Shown one piece after another: positions 34,857 to 44,615 of a DNA stretch of 64,000 nucleotides (its first letter is position 1; the number at the start of each line of letters is the position of its first letter). The notes below the pieces were generated by a model that saw only the letters and a list, made by a program, of their open reading frames with translations, was not told the DNA's origin and did no database searches. Origin of the DNA: Shewanella corallii (lineage in GTDB: Bacteria; Pseudomonadota; Gammaproteobacteria; Enterobacterales; Shewanellaceae); assembly GCF_023349125.1 (NCBI RefSeq), contig NZ_JAKIKT010000005.1:186001-250000 (forward strand), written 5' to 3'. Both the position numbers and the translations under genes were made by a program.

Positions 34857-37637
34857 TTGAAAACACAGTTTTATCGTCGAAAAACCGTGTGGGGCTGCAT
34901 ATGCCTTTGCACCTGGCTTTTTTCTGCGGCGTTAGCCACGGCAGCGACTCAAAATTCTGCCCAAATCAAACCGATAGTCGTGGCTTATTCAGTTAATGAT
35001 TATCCCTTAAGTTATCGTGATCCTGAGGGTGTCCCCTCTGGGATGTCTGTGACAATATGGCGGCGTTTGTTGGCCAATAAAGAACTCTCACCAGACTGGC
35101 AAGCGGTTTCAGATAGCAGTGAGAAAGGGACTGAGCAAGGGGCTTTGGGCCGTAAAACTCCACCGGATCTTATTTTACCGCCGCTGCCTATTCCCACTGA
35201 TTATACAAAGCTCACCTTGCCTCTGGACCTGCAGGTCTATCTCTATCGTCGTCAATCATTGCAGAATGAATCTGTCACTCCCTACCGGGTAGGTGTGGTA
35301 AAGGGCTCACCGGCTTTAGCATTGGTACCCCATGAACTGCTTGGTAACCTGGTTGAATATCCGAGCCGTGACGACATGCTAAAGGATGCTGTCCGGGGGA
35401 ACCTGATGGTGTTCGTGGACCTTCCAGGTGGTGACAGTTATTGGCGGGCAACAGGGTTATCGACAGCCGGGTGGCATGCCGAAGCGGTTGGGCGGCTGGC
35501 GTTAAATGTAGGCTTGAACCCGACTGGCGAGATCTCTCCAGATCAACTGTCATCAATGATAGGTCAGCTCAATAACGAATATATTGAAGAGCTTAAACGC
35601 AGTTTTTATGGCCCTGAGGCAGGTGAAAGTAAGCTGATTATCGCAGCACAAACTGGCATTTCGCCCTATGCAGATATTGGCAGCGATGGTCAGTTGCACG
35701 GTTTGTATGTGGATATCTGGCAAGCCTGGTCTGCCCAGACAGGTATTCCTGTCTCATTCCTGGCCTCTGACATGCAGCAATCACTCAAAGATGTATTTTT
35801 GGGATTGGCAGACGTTCAAATCGGTTATCCCCAAGGGGACACCAGCAAGCAATCTGTATTGGAAAGCGCCTGGCAGATTTACGGCGTAACCAGTCGGGTA
35901 TTCACCCCTGTAAGTCATGAGTTCAACCCGACTGGGGCAGGAGAGACTTTGGGGGTATTTAAAACCGCCCCCTATATCGCAACGCTTAAAAGTGATTTGC
36001 CCAATGCGGAAATCACTGAGTATGAATCTTCAACCCAGATGCTGTCAGCGCTCGAATCCGGGCAGATAACCGCTATGGTTGCAGCCGGGCGCTGGGCCGA
36101 GACACTACTGGTGTCCAATGGTACCTGGGATCAATACCGGGTACTTGATGGTTTTGAATACTCAACCCGAATTGAAGCTTTGATTCTCCCTTCAAGACCA
36201 GCATTGAAAAAAATCATTGCAGATGGCTTTGCTGCTATTCCCGGAGATGTGCTCGCTGAGGTTGAAGCCAAATGGATTTATGGGCCCAGAGACAGGTATT
36301 ACGCCCAGCAAGCGAGTCAGGTGCCATTGTCCGCGGCTGAGCGTGGTTATCTTGACCAGTTGGGGGAGCTTAACGTCGGCTATTTAAATGATTGGGCGCC
36401 CTTTGAGTTTACCCGCGACACCAGAATGAGCGGAATTAATGCAGAGGTTCTTCAACTTATTGGTACCCGTCTTGGCGTTCCCTTGCGTCCCCGGGCCTAT
36501 GAAAGCTTTCAACAGTTGCAGCAGGCTCTTCGCGTTGGAGAGGTGCAGATGATAGGCTCGCTGCAGCCCAGCGCAGACAGGTTGCAGGATATCAGTTTTA
36601 CTGACAGCTACTGGCCTTCACCCTGGGCTGTTGCCAGCACCGATGACAGCCGCATATTTTCGCTGGGTCAGTTGGCCGGTAAGAAAGTGATGGTGGTCGA
36701 AGGGTATAGCATGGCCGCAGATTTGATGCTGATGCGACCAAAAATCGAACTCATCATGGTGTCGGATGTGAACGACGGACTCAGTCGGCTGGTGGCAGGG
36801 GAAGCAGACCTTCTGATCGGCAAATTGGCAGCGCTTGCCTGGGAAGTGCAGCAGGGGGAATATGACCTGCGCCTGTCCATGTTGACCGATGTTGGCGCCG
36901 AGCGCAGTCATATAGGCGTAAACAATCAATACAGCGGCCTGGTACCACTGATTAATCGTGCGCTTCAACATATTGAAGAGCACGAAATGCGTGCGATTTA
37001 TGAGCATTGGGTGCCGGCGGATCTGAGGCGTCAGGAGATGTCACTGTCTCAGGGCTTTGCATTGCCCTGGCCTATGGCAGTTGGGATTCTTGTTATTTGC
37101 CTGGTGAGTGTATTGGGGTATCGCATGTTTGCCCGAAATCGTTCGATCGATTTTCTGCAAACCGACCCACAAACCGGTTTGATAGGCCGCCACCTGTTAG
37201 ATGACAGGTTGAATCAGGCTGTGCTGTTGCACCATAGACAACAGGCCAGGTTTGCTCTGTTTTTTATTTCCATTGAAGGCATGGAGGCGATAGCGGCTAC
37301 ATCGGGTAAAGATGCAGCAGAGGCCGCCCTGAGCCGAATGGTGGCCAGGTTGGCGGCGGGTATTCGTCGCTCGGATACTCTTGCCCGGTTCAGCCATCAG
37401 GAACTGGTCGTTATACTGCCTTTTGTCAGTAACGAGGAGCATCTGGGACAACTTGCCAGAAATATTCAGAGCTTGCTGACAGAGGGTGACCCGGAAATCG
37501 AGTCCAGCCTGCTTAAGGTCGGTATAGGTATCGCGCTGTATCCAAAGGATGGGGTGGACCCAATAGCCTTGATGGCGCAGGCTGCAAAATTGACTGAACA
37601 GGCACTGGAGTCCGGGGCCGGGATACGTGTGGCCTGA
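34857..37637 (+). CDS. Periplasmic triple solute-binding sensor with degenerate GGDEF domain
   Basis: A 926-residue membrane protein starting at TTG 34857, with AGGGA seven bases upstream. After a signal peptide (CLCTWLFSAALATA) come three SBP_bac_3-like periplasmic modules at about residues 38-245, 255-470 and 495-720; the third is clearest (ELNVGYLNDWAPFEF, GEADLLIGKLAALAWE). One membrane helix spans about 738-760. The cytoplasmic end looks like a GGDEF domain, but the active-site motif reads SHQEL at residues 846-850 instead of GG(D/E)EF. It is thus probably not a cyclase, and may signal by binding. Divergent from cmoA. Confidence 0.85.
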   Translation: MKTQFYRRKTVWGCICLCTWLFSAALATAATQNSAQIKPIVVAYSVNDYPLSYRDPEGVPSGMSVTIWRRLLANKELSPDWQAVSDSSEKGTEQGALGRKTPPDLILPPLPIPTDYTKLTLPLDLQVYLYRRQSLQNESVTPYRVGVVKGSPALALVPHELLGNLVEYPSRDDMLKDAVRGNLMVFVDLPGGDSYWRATGLSTAGWHAEAVGRLALNVGLNPTGEISPDQLSSMIGQLNNEYIEELKRSFYGPEAGESKLIIAAQTGISPYADIGSDGQLHGLYVDIWQAWSAQTGIPVSFLASDMQQSLKDVFLGLADVQIGYPQGDTSKQSVLESAWQIYGVTSRVFTPVSHEFNPTGAGETLGVFKTAPYIATLKSDLPNAEITEYESSTQMLSALESGQITAMVAAGRWAETLLVSNGTWDQYRVLDGFEYSTRIEALILPSRPALKKIIADGFAAIPGDVLAEVEAKWIYGPRDRYYAQQASQVPLSAAERGYLDQLGELNVGYLNDWAPFEFTRDTRMSGINAEVLQLIGTRLGVPLRPRAYESFQQLQQALRVGEVQMIGSLQPSADRLQDISFTDSYWPSPWAVASTDDSRIFSLGQLAGKKVMVVEGYSMAADLMLMRPKIELIMVSDVNDGLSRLVAGEADLLIGKLAALAWEVQQGEYDLRLSMLTDVGAERSHIGVNNQYSGLVPLINRALQHIEEHEMRAIYEHWVPADLRRQEMSLSQGFALPWPMAVGILVICLVSVLGYRMFARNRSIDFLQTDPQTGLIGRHLLDDRLNQAVLLHHRQQARFALFFISIEGMEAIAATSGKDAAEAALSRMVARLAAGIRRSDTLARFSHQELVVILPFVSNEEHLGQLARNIQSLLTEGDPEIESSLLKVGIGIALYPKDGVDPIALMAQAAKLTEQALESGAGIRVA

Positions 37638-37733
37638 CAGCCCAGCGCAGTGGAAAATATGTGACCTGGGCTAACCCTTATCTGTTATTGATTAATTTCT
37701 GGCTGATACTTCGCCGACTGGCAGTGATCTGCT

Positions 37734-37761
37734 TTGGCAATCGGCATTCTTTCTCTATAAT
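37734..37761 (+). promoter_or_regulatory. Sigma-70 promoter for aspS
   Basis: TTGGCA at 37734-37739 and a perfect TATAAT at 37756-37761, spaced by 16 bases. The expected transcript starts about 48 bases before the aspS ATG. A strong promoter suits a tRNA synthetase gene. Confidence 0.8.
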
Positions 37762-37815
37762 GCCCCATTGATTTTTATTCTCCAGTACCGAATTCGGGAT
37801 TAAAGGAAAAGCGAG

Positions 37816-39609
37816 ATGCGCACTCATTATTGTGGAGACGTCAACAAGTCTCACGTTGGACAAGAAGTTACCCTGGTTGGTTGGGTGAACCGCAGCCGTG
37901 ATTTAGGTGGCGTGGTGTTTTTGGATCTGCGTGACCGTGAAGGTCTGATCCAGGTAGTTTATGACCCAGACCTGCAGGAAGTGTTTGACGTTGCCAGCAG
38001 CCTGCGCAGTGAGTTCTGCGTTCAGGTTAAAGGTGTTGTGCGCGCCCGTCCTGACAGCCAGGTTAACGCCAATATGCGTACCGGCGAAATCGAAATTTTG
38101 GGTAAAGAACTGACCATCATCAATGAGTCTGCGCCACTGCCACTGAGCATGGATAACCATCAGAACAATAGCGAAGAGCAGCGTCTGAAGTACCGTTATC
38201 TGGATCTGCGTCGTCCTGAAATGGCCCAGCGTTTGATTTTCCGCTCCAAAGTGACCAGCGCAGTACGCCGCTTCCTTGATGGCAATGGCTTCCTGGATAT
38301 CGAAACCCCAATCCTGACCAAGGCCACTCCGGAAGGCGCCCGTGACTACCTGGTACCGAGCCGTACTTACAAAGGTCAGTTCTTTGCACTGCCTCAGTCT
38401 CCACAGCTGTTTAAGCAGCTGCTGATGATGTCTGGTTTCGATCGCTACTATCAAATCGTTAAGTGCTTCCGTGACGAAGACCTGCGTGCTGACCGTCAGC
38501 CAGAATTCACTCAGATCGATATCGAAACCTCTTTCATGTCTTCTGAGCAGGTGATGGCCAAGACTGAAGAGATGGTGCGCAGCCTGTTCCTGGAACTGCT
38601 GAACGTAGATCTGGGTAACTTCCCACGTATGACCTGGCACGAAGCTATGCGTCGTTTCGGCTCTGATAAGCCTGATCTGCGTAACCCACTGGAACTGTGT
38701 GACGTTGCTGACTTGCTGGCCGGTATTGAATTTGCGGTATTCAAAGGCCCATCTGAAGATCCGGAAGGTCGTGTTGCCGCTATCCGTGTACCGGGTGGTG
38801 CCACTCTGAGCCGTAAGCAGATTGACGACTACACTAAGTTCGTTGGTATCTACGGTGCCAAAGGTCTGGCCTGGATGAAGATTAACGATCTGGCTGCCGG
38901 TATGGAAGGCATCCAGTCTCCAGTACTCAAGTTCCTGTCTGAAGAGATGGTGAACAGCATTATCGAGCGCACCGGTGCCCAGACTGGCGACATCCTGCTG
39001 TTCGGTGCTGACAAGGCCAACATCGTGGCTGAAGCCATGGGCGCGCTGCGTCTGAAGCTGGGTGAGGATTTTGACCTGTTGAAAGGCGAGTGGGCTCCTC
39101 TGTGGGTGGTTGACTTCCCAATGTTCGAGAAGGCTGATGGCCGTCTGTACGCTGTTCACCATCCATTTACTGCGCCAAGCAGCGTTACTGCTGCTGAGCT
39201 GGAAGCCAACCCGGCCGACGCTGTGTCTGATGCCTATGATATGGTTCTGAACGGTTGCGAACTGGGCGGTGGTTCTGTTCGTATTCACAACAGCGAAATG
39301 CAGAGCGCGGTATTCCGAATTCTGGGTATCGACGATGAAGAAGCCAAAGAGAAATTCGGCTTCCTGCTGGAAGCACTGCGCTATGGTACTCCACCGCACG
39401 CAGGTCTGGCCTTCGGCCTGGACCGTCTGATCATGTTGATGACTGGTGCTCAGTCTATTCGTGACGTGATGGCCTTCCCGAAAACCACCACTGCGGCCTG
39501 TCCGCTGACCAACGCGCCGGGACATGCGAATCCGGCTCAGCTGGAAGAGCTTGGCATCGCAGTAGTTGCCAAGAAGACTGAAAGCGAAGATGATGTAACA
39601 CGCACTTAA
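37816..39609 (+). CDS. aspS: Aspartyl-tRNA synthetase
   Basis: Class IIb synthetase (597 aa, E. coli 590) that charges tRNA-Asp. The N-terminal OB-fold anticodon-binding domain covers residues 1-110 ([23 protein letters not shown]). Class II motif 2 is in [20 protein letters not shown], and motif 3 is [15 protein letters not shown]. The bacterial insertion (GAD) domain lies between. It uses strongly preferred codons, as expected for a highly expressed gene, which creates a long antisense open frame. AAAGGAAAAGCGAG precedes the ATG. A terminator follows at 39647, so yebC may have its own promoter or depend on read-through. Confidence 0.98.
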   Translation: MRTHYCGDVNKSHVGQEVTLVGWVNRSRDLGGVVFLDLRDREGLIQVVYDPDLQEVFDVASSLRSEFCVQVKGVVRARPDSQVNANMRTGEIEILGKELTIINESAPLPLSMDNHQNNSEEQRLKYRYLDLRRPEMAQRLIFRSKVTSAVRRFLDGNGFLDIETPILTKATPEGARDYLVPSRTYKGQFFALPQSPQLFKQLLMMSGFDRYYQIVKCFRDEDLRADRQPEFTQIDIETSFMSSEQVMAKTEEMVRSLFLELLNVDLGNFPRMTWHEAMRRFGSDKPDLRNPLELCDVADLLAGIEFAVFKGPSEDPEGRVAAIRVPGGATLSRKQIDDYTKFVGIYGAKGLAWMKINDLAAGMEGIQSPVLKFLSEEMVNSIIERTGAQTGDILLFGADKANIVAEAMGALRLKLGEDFDLLKGEWAPLWVVDFPMFEKADGRLYAVHHPFTAPSSVTAAELEANPADAVSDAYDMVLNGCELGGGSVRIHNSEMQSAVFRILGIDDEEAKEKFGFLLEALRYGTPPHAGLAFGLDRLIMLMTGAQSIRDVMAFPKTTTAACPLTNAPGHANPAQLEELGIAVVAKKTESEDDVTRT

Positions 39610-39646
39610 TAAAGACGAATAAGCGCGCTGTAGCAATGATTTAAGT

Positions 39647-39675
39647 ACCGAGGCTCAGGCCTCGGTCTGTTTTTC
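39647..39675 (+). terminator. Intrinsic terminator after aspS
   Basis: Perfect 8-bp stem ACCGAGGC / GCCTCGGT with a TCAG loop, followed by CTGTTTTTC. It lies between aspS and yebC. Confidence 0.85.
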
Positions 39676-39716
39676 AGGGCAACGCAATTGTTGCCCAAGG
39701 CAACGGAGAATGAGAT

Positions 39717-40463
39717 ATGGCAGGTCACAGTAAATGGGCCAACATCAGACACCGTAAAGCTGCCCAGGATGCCAAACGTGGCAAGCTGTTCACCAAATTT
39801 ATTCGTGAGCTGACAGTGGCTGCCCGTGAAGGTGGCTCAGATGCGGATTCCAACCCACGTTTGCGTGCGGCTATCGATAAAGCGCTTTCCAACAACATGA
39901 CCCGTGACACGGTTGAACGTGCCATTAAGCGCGGTGCCGGCGAGATGGATGGTCAGGTACTGGAAACCATCATTTATGAAGGCTATGGTCCGGGCGGTAC
40001 AGCCGTGATGGTTGAGTGTATGACTGACAACCGTAACCGCACTGTGAGCGGTGTGCGTAACGCCTTCTCCAAATCCGGCGGCAGCCTGGGTACTGATGGC
40101 TGTGTAGGTTACATGTTTGCCAAACGCGGCGTGATCTCCTTTGACGACAGTGTCGATGAAGAGTCCATTATGGATGCGGCATTGGAAGCCGGAGCTGAAG
40201 ATGTGATCACCCATGAAGATGGTGCCATTGACGTATACACCACACCTGAAGAGTTTGGTAGCGTTAAAGATGCGCTGGATGCTGCAGGTTTTACTTCGGT
40301 TAACGCTGAAGTGACCATGGTGCCGGACAATAAGTCAGAGCTGGATGCGGATACCGCGCCCAAGTTTCTGCGCTTGATTGATACTTTGGAAGATCACGAT
40401 GATGTTCAGGAGGTATACCACAATGCGGATATCTCTGATGAAATCATGGAATCGCTGGAATAA
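39717..40463 (+). CDS. yebC: YebC/PmpR-family regulator
   Basis: A 248-residue protein of the YebC family, annotated as a transcriptional regulator and more recently linked to translation through proline-rich stretches. The N-terminus ([22 protein letters not shown]) is characteristic, and the middle has [17 protein letters not shown]. The acidic C-terminus ends [22 protein letters not shown] lies before the ATG. It sits 16 bases upstream of ruvC, the same order as in E. coli, where yebC precedes ruvC. Members are about 246 aa, so it is full length. Confidence 0.96.
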   Translation: MAGHSKWANIRHRKAAQDAKRGKLFTKFIRELTVAAREGGSDADSNPRLRAAIDKALSNNMTRDTVERAIKRGAGEMDGQVLETIIYEGYGPGGTAVMVECMTDNRNRTVSGVRNAFSKSGGSLGTDGCVGYMFAKRGVISFDDSVDEESIMDAALEAGAEDVITHEDGAIDVYTTPEEFGSVKDALDAAGFTSVNAEVTMVPDNKSELDADTAPKFLRLIDTLEDHDDVQEVYHNADISDEIMESLE

Positions 40464-40479
40464 GGATAATTGATACTCT

Positions 40480-41001
40480 ATGACAATTATTCTGGGTGTT
40501 GACCCTGGCTCAAGGATCACAGGCTATGGTGTGATCCAGTGTCAGGGCAGACACCAACTCTATCTGGGAAGTGGCTGTATTCGCACCTCTTCCGATGAAC
40601 TTCCCGTCAGACTCAAGCAAATCTATGATGGCATTTCCGAAATTATCCGCCAGTATCAGCCGGATCAATTCGCCATCGAAAAAGTGTTTATGGCCAAGAA
40701 CGCCGACTCGGCCCTTAAGCTGGGTCAGGCCAGAGGGGCTGCTATTGTTGCAGCCACTGTGGCAGATTTGCCTGTGTCTGAGTACAGTGCGACACAAATT
40801 AAAAGCGCGGTGGTTGGTACGGGCAGGGCAGAGAAAGCCCAGATGCAGCATATGATTACCCAACTACTGAAACTGCCGGCAACACCCCAGGCGGATGCGG
40901 CCGATGCCTTGAGTGTGGCGGTTTGTCATTACCATACCAGTCAAAGCCTGGTGGCCTTGGCGGGCAGAGCTACGCGCCGCAGCCATGGTCGTTATAAGTA
41001 G
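40480..41001 (+). CDS. ruvC: Holliday junction resolvase RuvC
   Basis: RuvC is the dimeric endonuclease that cuts Holliday junctions made by homologous recombination, acting with the RuvAB branch-migration motor. The 173-residue protein begins with the catalytic aspartate in [15 protein letters not shown] and has further acidic residues in FAIEKVF and [14 protein letters not shown]. Length equals E. coli RuvC. GGAT lies before the ATG. It is followed after 42 bases by ruvA, with no gene in between, whereas E. coli has an extra gene there. Confidence 0.97.
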   Translation: MTIILGVDPGSRITGYGVIQCQGRHQLYLGSGCIRTSSDELPVRLKQIYDGISEIIRQYQPDQFAIEKVFMAKNADSALKLGQARGAAIVAATVADLPVSEYSATQIKSAVVGTGRAEKAQMQHMITQLLKLPATPQADAADALSVAVCHYHTSQSLVALAGRATRRSHGRYK

Positions 41002-41043
41002 TCCGGTTTGGGCGAACGTAAAAACTGAATAACAGGAATAACA

Positions 41044-41661
41044 ATGATAGGAAGACTGCAAGGGACTCTGGTTGAAAAGCAGGCACCGGATATCGTATTG
41101 GATGTGAACGGCGTAGGCTATGAAGTACAGATGCCGCTGACCAGCTTTTATGAACTGCCTGAGCTTGATCAGCAAGCATTGATCTATACCCATTTTGTGG
41201 TGCGTGAAGACGCTCAATTGTTGTATGGTTTTATCAGCAAACAGGAACGTGCACTGTTTCGTTTGTTGATTAAAGCCAATGGTGTTGGGCCAAAATTGGC
41301 ACTGACCATTTTATCGGGTATGACGTCAGCCGAATTTGTGGGCTGTGTTGAGCGTGACGATATCGCCACTTTGGTAAAACTGCCGGGTGTGGGTAAGAAG
41401 ACTGCTGAACGTTTACTGGTAGAGATGCGCGATAAGCTTAAGAGTCTGCTGGACGCATCTACCGCCGGTGGCAATGAGTTTAAACTTCAGAGTAACTTTA
41501 CCCCAGAGCCCGTGGCTAACACTGCCGAAGAAGATGCGATTGCTGCCCTGTTGGCGCTCGGCTATAAACCGGCTCAGGCCAGTCGTGCGGTAAGCGCGGT
41601 AATGACAGAAGGAATGGATTCAGAGACCCTGATTAAAGCGGCTCTCAAGTCCATGCTGTAA
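41044..41661 (+). CDS. ruvA: Holliday junction branch-migration protein RuvA
   Basis: RuvA binds the four-way junction as a tetramer and loads RuvB. The 205-residue protein starts [15 protein letters not shown], and helix-hairpin-helix motifs are visible in [18 protein letters not shown] and [19 protein letters not shown]. The C-terminal domain III, which contacts RuvB, is [20 protein letters not shown]. An AACAGGAAT site precedes the ATG. Nine bases separate it from ruvB, so the two are a transcriptional and probably translational unit, as in E. coli. Confidence 0.97.
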   Translation: MIGRLQGTLVEKQAPDIVLDVNGVGYEVQMPLTSFYELPELDQQALIYTHFVVREDAQLLYGFISKQERALFRLLIKANGVGPKLALTILSGMTSAEFVGCVERDDIATLVKLPGVGKKTAERLLVEMRDKLKSLLDASTAGGNEFKLQSNFTPEPVANTAEEDAIAALLALGYKPAQASRAVSAVMTEGMDSETLIKAALKSML

Positions 41662-41670
41662 GGAATCGAA

Positions 41671-42675
41671 ATGATTGAAGCTGACAGGCTGATCCAACCC
41701 CAGATGATGGGGCAAGATGAGGTTGTTGACCGCGCCATGCGGCCCAAAATGCTTGATGAGTATACTGGTCAGGATGATGCCAGAGCCCAGCTAAAGGTAT
41801 TTATCGAGGCTGCCAGACGCCGGGGTGAAGCCCTTGACCATATGCTTATCTATGGCCCTCCCGGCCTGGGTAAAACGACGCTGGCTATGATTGTGGCCAA
41901 CGAGATGGATGTGAATATCAAATCCACCTCTGGCCCGGTGCTTGAAAAAGCCGGTGATCTGGCGGCATTGCTGACCAACCTGGAAGAGGGTGATGTTCTC
42001 TTTATTGATGAGATCCATCGTCTGAGCCCTGTGGTGGAAGAGATCCTGTATCCAGCCATGGAGGATTATCAGCTGGATATCATGATAGGTGAGGGGCCAG
42101 CTGCCCGTTCAATCAAGCTGGACTTGCCCCCGTTCACTCTGATTGGCGCGACCACCAAGGCGGGTTCACTCACATCGCCATTGCGTGCCCGATTCGGTAT
42201 TCCGCTGCGCCTTGAGTTCTATAATGTGCAGGATCTGTCAACCATTGTGGCCCGTTCTGCCAAGGTGATGGAGATCAGCATGGATGACGATGGTGCCAGA
42301 GAAATTGCCCGTCGTTCCCGTGGTACGCCCCGTATCGCCAATCGCCTGCTGCGTCGGGTGCGCGACTATGCTGAGGTGAAACACGACGGTGTTATCACCG
42401 CAGATGTTGCCGAGCAGGCGTTGGACATGTTGGATGTCGACGGTGAAGGGTTCGACTTTATGGACCGTAAACTGCTGCTGGCAATCATAGATAAGTTTAT
42501 GGGCGGACCGGTTGGCCTGGATAACCTGGCTGCTGCTATTGGTGAAGAGCGGGATACCATAGAAGATGTGCTGGAACCCTTTTTGATTCAGCAGGGCTTT
42601 ATTCAACGTACCCCGCGGGGACGTATGGCAACCCACAGAGCCTATCTGCATTTCGGTTTGGATAAGCCGGAATAA
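41671..42675 (+). CDS. ruvB: Holliday junction helicase RuvB
   Basis: AAA+ motor (334 aa) that drives branch migration around RuvA. Walker A is [12 protein letters not shown], Walker B is [11 protein letters not shown], and sensor and arginine-finger regions are visible in PLRARFGI and [19 protein letters not shown]. The C-terminal winged-helix domain ends [16 protein letters not shown]. Length is like E. coli RuvB (336 aa). AAGGAATCGAA lies before the ATG. It is the last gene of the yebC-ruvCAB run; a symmetric inverted repeat follows at 42695. Confidence 0.98.
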   Translation: MIEADRLIQPQMMGQDEVVDRAMRPKMLDEYTGQDDARAQLKVFIEAARRRGEALDHMLIYGPPGLGKTTLAMIVANEMDVNIKSTSGPVLEKAGDLAALLTNLEEGDVLFIDEIHRLSPVVEEILYPAMEDYQLDIMIGEGPAARSIKLDLPPFTLIGATTKAGSLTSPLRARFGIPLRLEFYNVQDLSTIVARSAKVMEISMDDDGAREIARRSRGTPRIANRLLRRVRDYAEVKHDGVITADVAEQALDMLDVDGEGFDFMDRKLLLAIIDKFMGGPVGLDNLAAAIGEERDTIEDVLEPFLIQQGFIQRTPRGRMATHRAYLHFGLDKPE

Positions 42676-42694
42676 ATCATTACCGGATGATATT

Positions 42695-42766
42695 GGTGGA
42701 TCAGCAAAAAATTCAGTAAATTTTGTATTTTCTACAGGTATTTACCATTTTTTGAAGTGATCCACC
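42695..42766. repeat. Gap-free 27-base inverted repeat between ruvB and aspC
   Basis: Arms at 42695-42721 and 42740-42766 pair without gaps at 19 of 27 positions: GGTGGATCA/TGATCCACC (9), then AAAA/TTTT (4), then GTAAAT/ATTTAC (6), with two four-base mismatched blocks and an 18-base centre (TTTGTATTTTCTACAGGT). It could be the ruvB terminator region, a structured leader or tandem operator of aspC, or a small repeat element. I did not match it to a known TyrR box. Confidence 0.6.
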
Positions 42767-42847
42767 TTTAAGCCGTTCTCCAAAATTGGCACTATGCTAA
42801 TATCCAGTCTCCCTACGAAATAGTTAATAAATTCAGGAACCCGTCAC

Positions 42848-44041
42848 ATGATTTTTTCTCAGGTCACTCAGGCGCCCGCCGACCCTATCCTTGGTCTTAC
42901 CGAAGCATTTAAAGCTGATGCCCGCAGCGGCAAAGTTAACCTTGGCGTGGGTATCTACAAGGACGAGGCCGGTGAAACGCCGGTGCTGCGCAGCGTAAAG
43001 CAGGCTGAAGCCCGTTTGCTGGAGCAGGAAAAAACCAAGAACTATCTGGGAATTGACGGTGTTCAGGCATACAACCAGGCCGTACTTGAGCTGCTGTTTG
43101 GCAAAGGCAGTGAGCTGATTGCTCAAAACCGCGCGCAGGCATCTCAGGCGCCGGGTGGCACAGGCGCACTGCGTATTGCCAGTGAATTTGTGATGAGTAA
43201 TACCCAGTCACGCACTATCTGGGTGAGTAACCCAACCTGGGCAAACCATCAGAACGTATTTGAAACCGCTGGCCTGCAGGTTAAAGAGTACACTTACTAT
43301 CGCGCTGAAGATCATGGTATGGACTTTGACGCCATGATGGCTGATCTGGCCACCGCTGAGCAGGGTGATCTGGTATTGCTGCACGGTTGCTGCCATAACC
43401 CGACCGGTATCGACCCAACAATCGAGCAGTGGCAGCAAATCGGCGAACTGTGCCGTGACAAAGGCCTGGTGCCATTGTTCGACTTCGCGTACCAGGGCTT
43501 TGGCGCCGGTATTGAGGAAGATGCACAGGGCCTGCGTATTGTCGCCGCCATGGTGCCAGAGATGCTGGTTGCCAGCTCCTTCTCCAAGAACTTTGGTCTC
43601 TACAATGAGCGTATCGGTGCAGTGACTGTGGTTGCTGCTGACACTGAGACCAAAGACAAGGCGTTCAGCCAGGTCAAGCGTACTATTCGTGCCAGTTACT
43701 CCAACCCGCCAGCCCACGGTGCCTTGATTGTGAGCACCATTCTGGGTGATGAGACTCTGCGCGCTGAGTGGGAAGCTGAACTGACAGAAATGCGTGAGCG
43801 TATTGCCGAAATGCGCACTCTGTTTGTTGATAGCCTGGCTGCTGCCGGCGTGACTCAGGACTTCAGCTTTATATCCACTCAGAACGGCATGTTCAGCTTC
43901 TCTGGTCTGAATAAAGATCAGGTTGCCCGTCTGAAAGATGAGTTCGGTGTATATATCGTGGGCTCAGGCCGTATCAGCGTCGCTGGCATGACTAAATCCA
44001 ATATGCCGGTAATCTGTAAGGCGATTGCAGCTGTGTTGTAA
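42848..44041 (+). CDS. aspC: Aspartate aminotransferase (AspC-type, class I)
   Basis: PLP enzyme (397 aa) that exchanges amino groups between aspartate or aromatic amino acids and 2-oxoglutarate. The sequence follows E. coli AspC closely: [47 protein letters not shown] and [14 protein letters not shown] with the PLP-binding lysine. It matches AspC better than TyrB, though broad aromatic activity is common in both. Codon use is strongly biased, like aspS. The start has an AGGAACCCGTCAC spacing upstream. A terminator hairpin follows at 44060. Confidence 0.93.
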   Translation: MIFSQVTQAPADPILGLTEAFKADARSGKVNLGVGIYKDEAGETPVLRSVKQAEARLLEQEKTKNYLGIDGVQAYNQAVLELLFGKGSELIAQNRAQASQAPGGTGALRIASEFVMSNTQSRTIWVSNPTWANHQNVFETAGLQVKEYTYYRAEDHGMDFDAMMADLATAEQGDLVLLHGCCHNPTGIDPTIEQWQQIGELCRDKGLVPLFDFAYQGFGAGIEEDAQGLRIVAAMVPEMLVASSFSKNFGLYNERIGAVTVVAADTETKDKAFSQVKRTIRASYSNPPAHGALIVSTILGDETLRAEWEAELTEMRERIAEMRTLFVDSLAAAGVTQDFSFISTQNGMFSFSGLNKDQVARLKDEFGVYIVGSGRISVAGMTKSNMPVICKAIAAVL

Positions 44042-44059
44042 TCTGAGGCTTCAGATTGG

Positions 44060-44100
44060 CAAAGCTATGTGGAGGCGACTCTGCATAGCTTTTTGTTTTT
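44060..44100 (+). terminator. Intrinsic terminator after aspC
   Basis: AAAGCTATG and CATAGCTTTTT pair across a 14-base loop, followed by GTTTTT. A second palindrome, AATCTGA-GGCT-TCAGATT, overlaps the aspC stop at 44040-44057. The conserved core genome probably ends here and the accessory segment begins. Confidence 0.85.
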
Positions 44101-44138
44101 CTGGGGACTAAGTTGTTGCTGATTGCGTTCAGTGGTGA

Positions 44139-44439
44139 GGCTTGCAATAGGCAAGCTGCGCTTACCGGAAAATCGGGGGCTTCGCCCGCGTTTGGGTTGT
44201 GTAATCGCCTATAGGCGATAGAAAGTCGTGGGTTCCACCCACACGGGGCAAGAGGGGATCAACAGCAATTCCCTCTTGCATCTCCCTTGCCGCCCCAACC
44301 GAAGTTGTGATCCATCGTAAAATGACTTCAATTACGCAATCGCCATCGATTCCACATCCCTGTATCAGCGATGGCTGCTCTGTCATCCATGACAGAGCTT
44401 GCTATTGCAGCCATTTCCCTTCGGCAACTTCGGATGGGG
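44139..44439. repeat. Dense palindromic array, possibly a structured repeat or RNA
   Basis: About 300 bases without a convincing gene that hold at least seven stems in a row: GCTTGC/GCAAGC (44140-44156); the perfect ATCGCCTATAGGCGAT (44204-44219); GTGGGT/ACCCAC (44228-44242); GCAAGAGGG/CCCTCTTGC (44248-44279); GCCATCG/CGATGGC (44342-44375); and GCTCTGTCAT/ATGACAGAGC (44377-44398). A 15-base arm CCCCAACCGAAGTTG at 44293-44307 pairs, with one mismatch, to 44425-44439 and would enclose the last stems. The remaining stretch to 44615 is AT-rich leader. It may be a multi-copy repeat in related genomes. Confidence 0.65.
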
Positions 44440-44615
44440 ACTAGGTGTACTCTTCAGTTCATTTGTTTCCCATTCTGTGAAGGCAACTAGGAAGAAATCC
44501 TTCATGGTTGGTAGTACAAACACACTATTAAATTAAGCAACTATGTTGATAGCAGTCACATCGAATCTTAGCGCATGCATAGTAAAATGAAGAATCACCT
44601 ATTCGAGGTAAGCGC

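Noticed and set aside
37903..39636. 577-codon open frame on the minus strand opposite aspS
   Set aside because: It is a product of the strong codon bias of aspS. It has no ribosome site or family features, and it is the exact shadow of a certain gene.
42695..42766. TyrR box for aspC
   Set aside because: GTAAAT and ATTTAC are 18 bases apart and do not fit TGTAAA-N6-TTTACA.
44162..44386. 74-codon minus-strand frame inside the palindromic region
   Set aside because: It is spanned by stem-loops and lacks a clear ribosome site. Possibly an over-annotated frame in a repeat, so I list the region as a structured repeat instead.
44139..44439. CRISPR array or retron RNA
   Set aside because: Stems differ from each other and are not direct repeats with spacers, and no Cas or reverse transcriptase gene is present.
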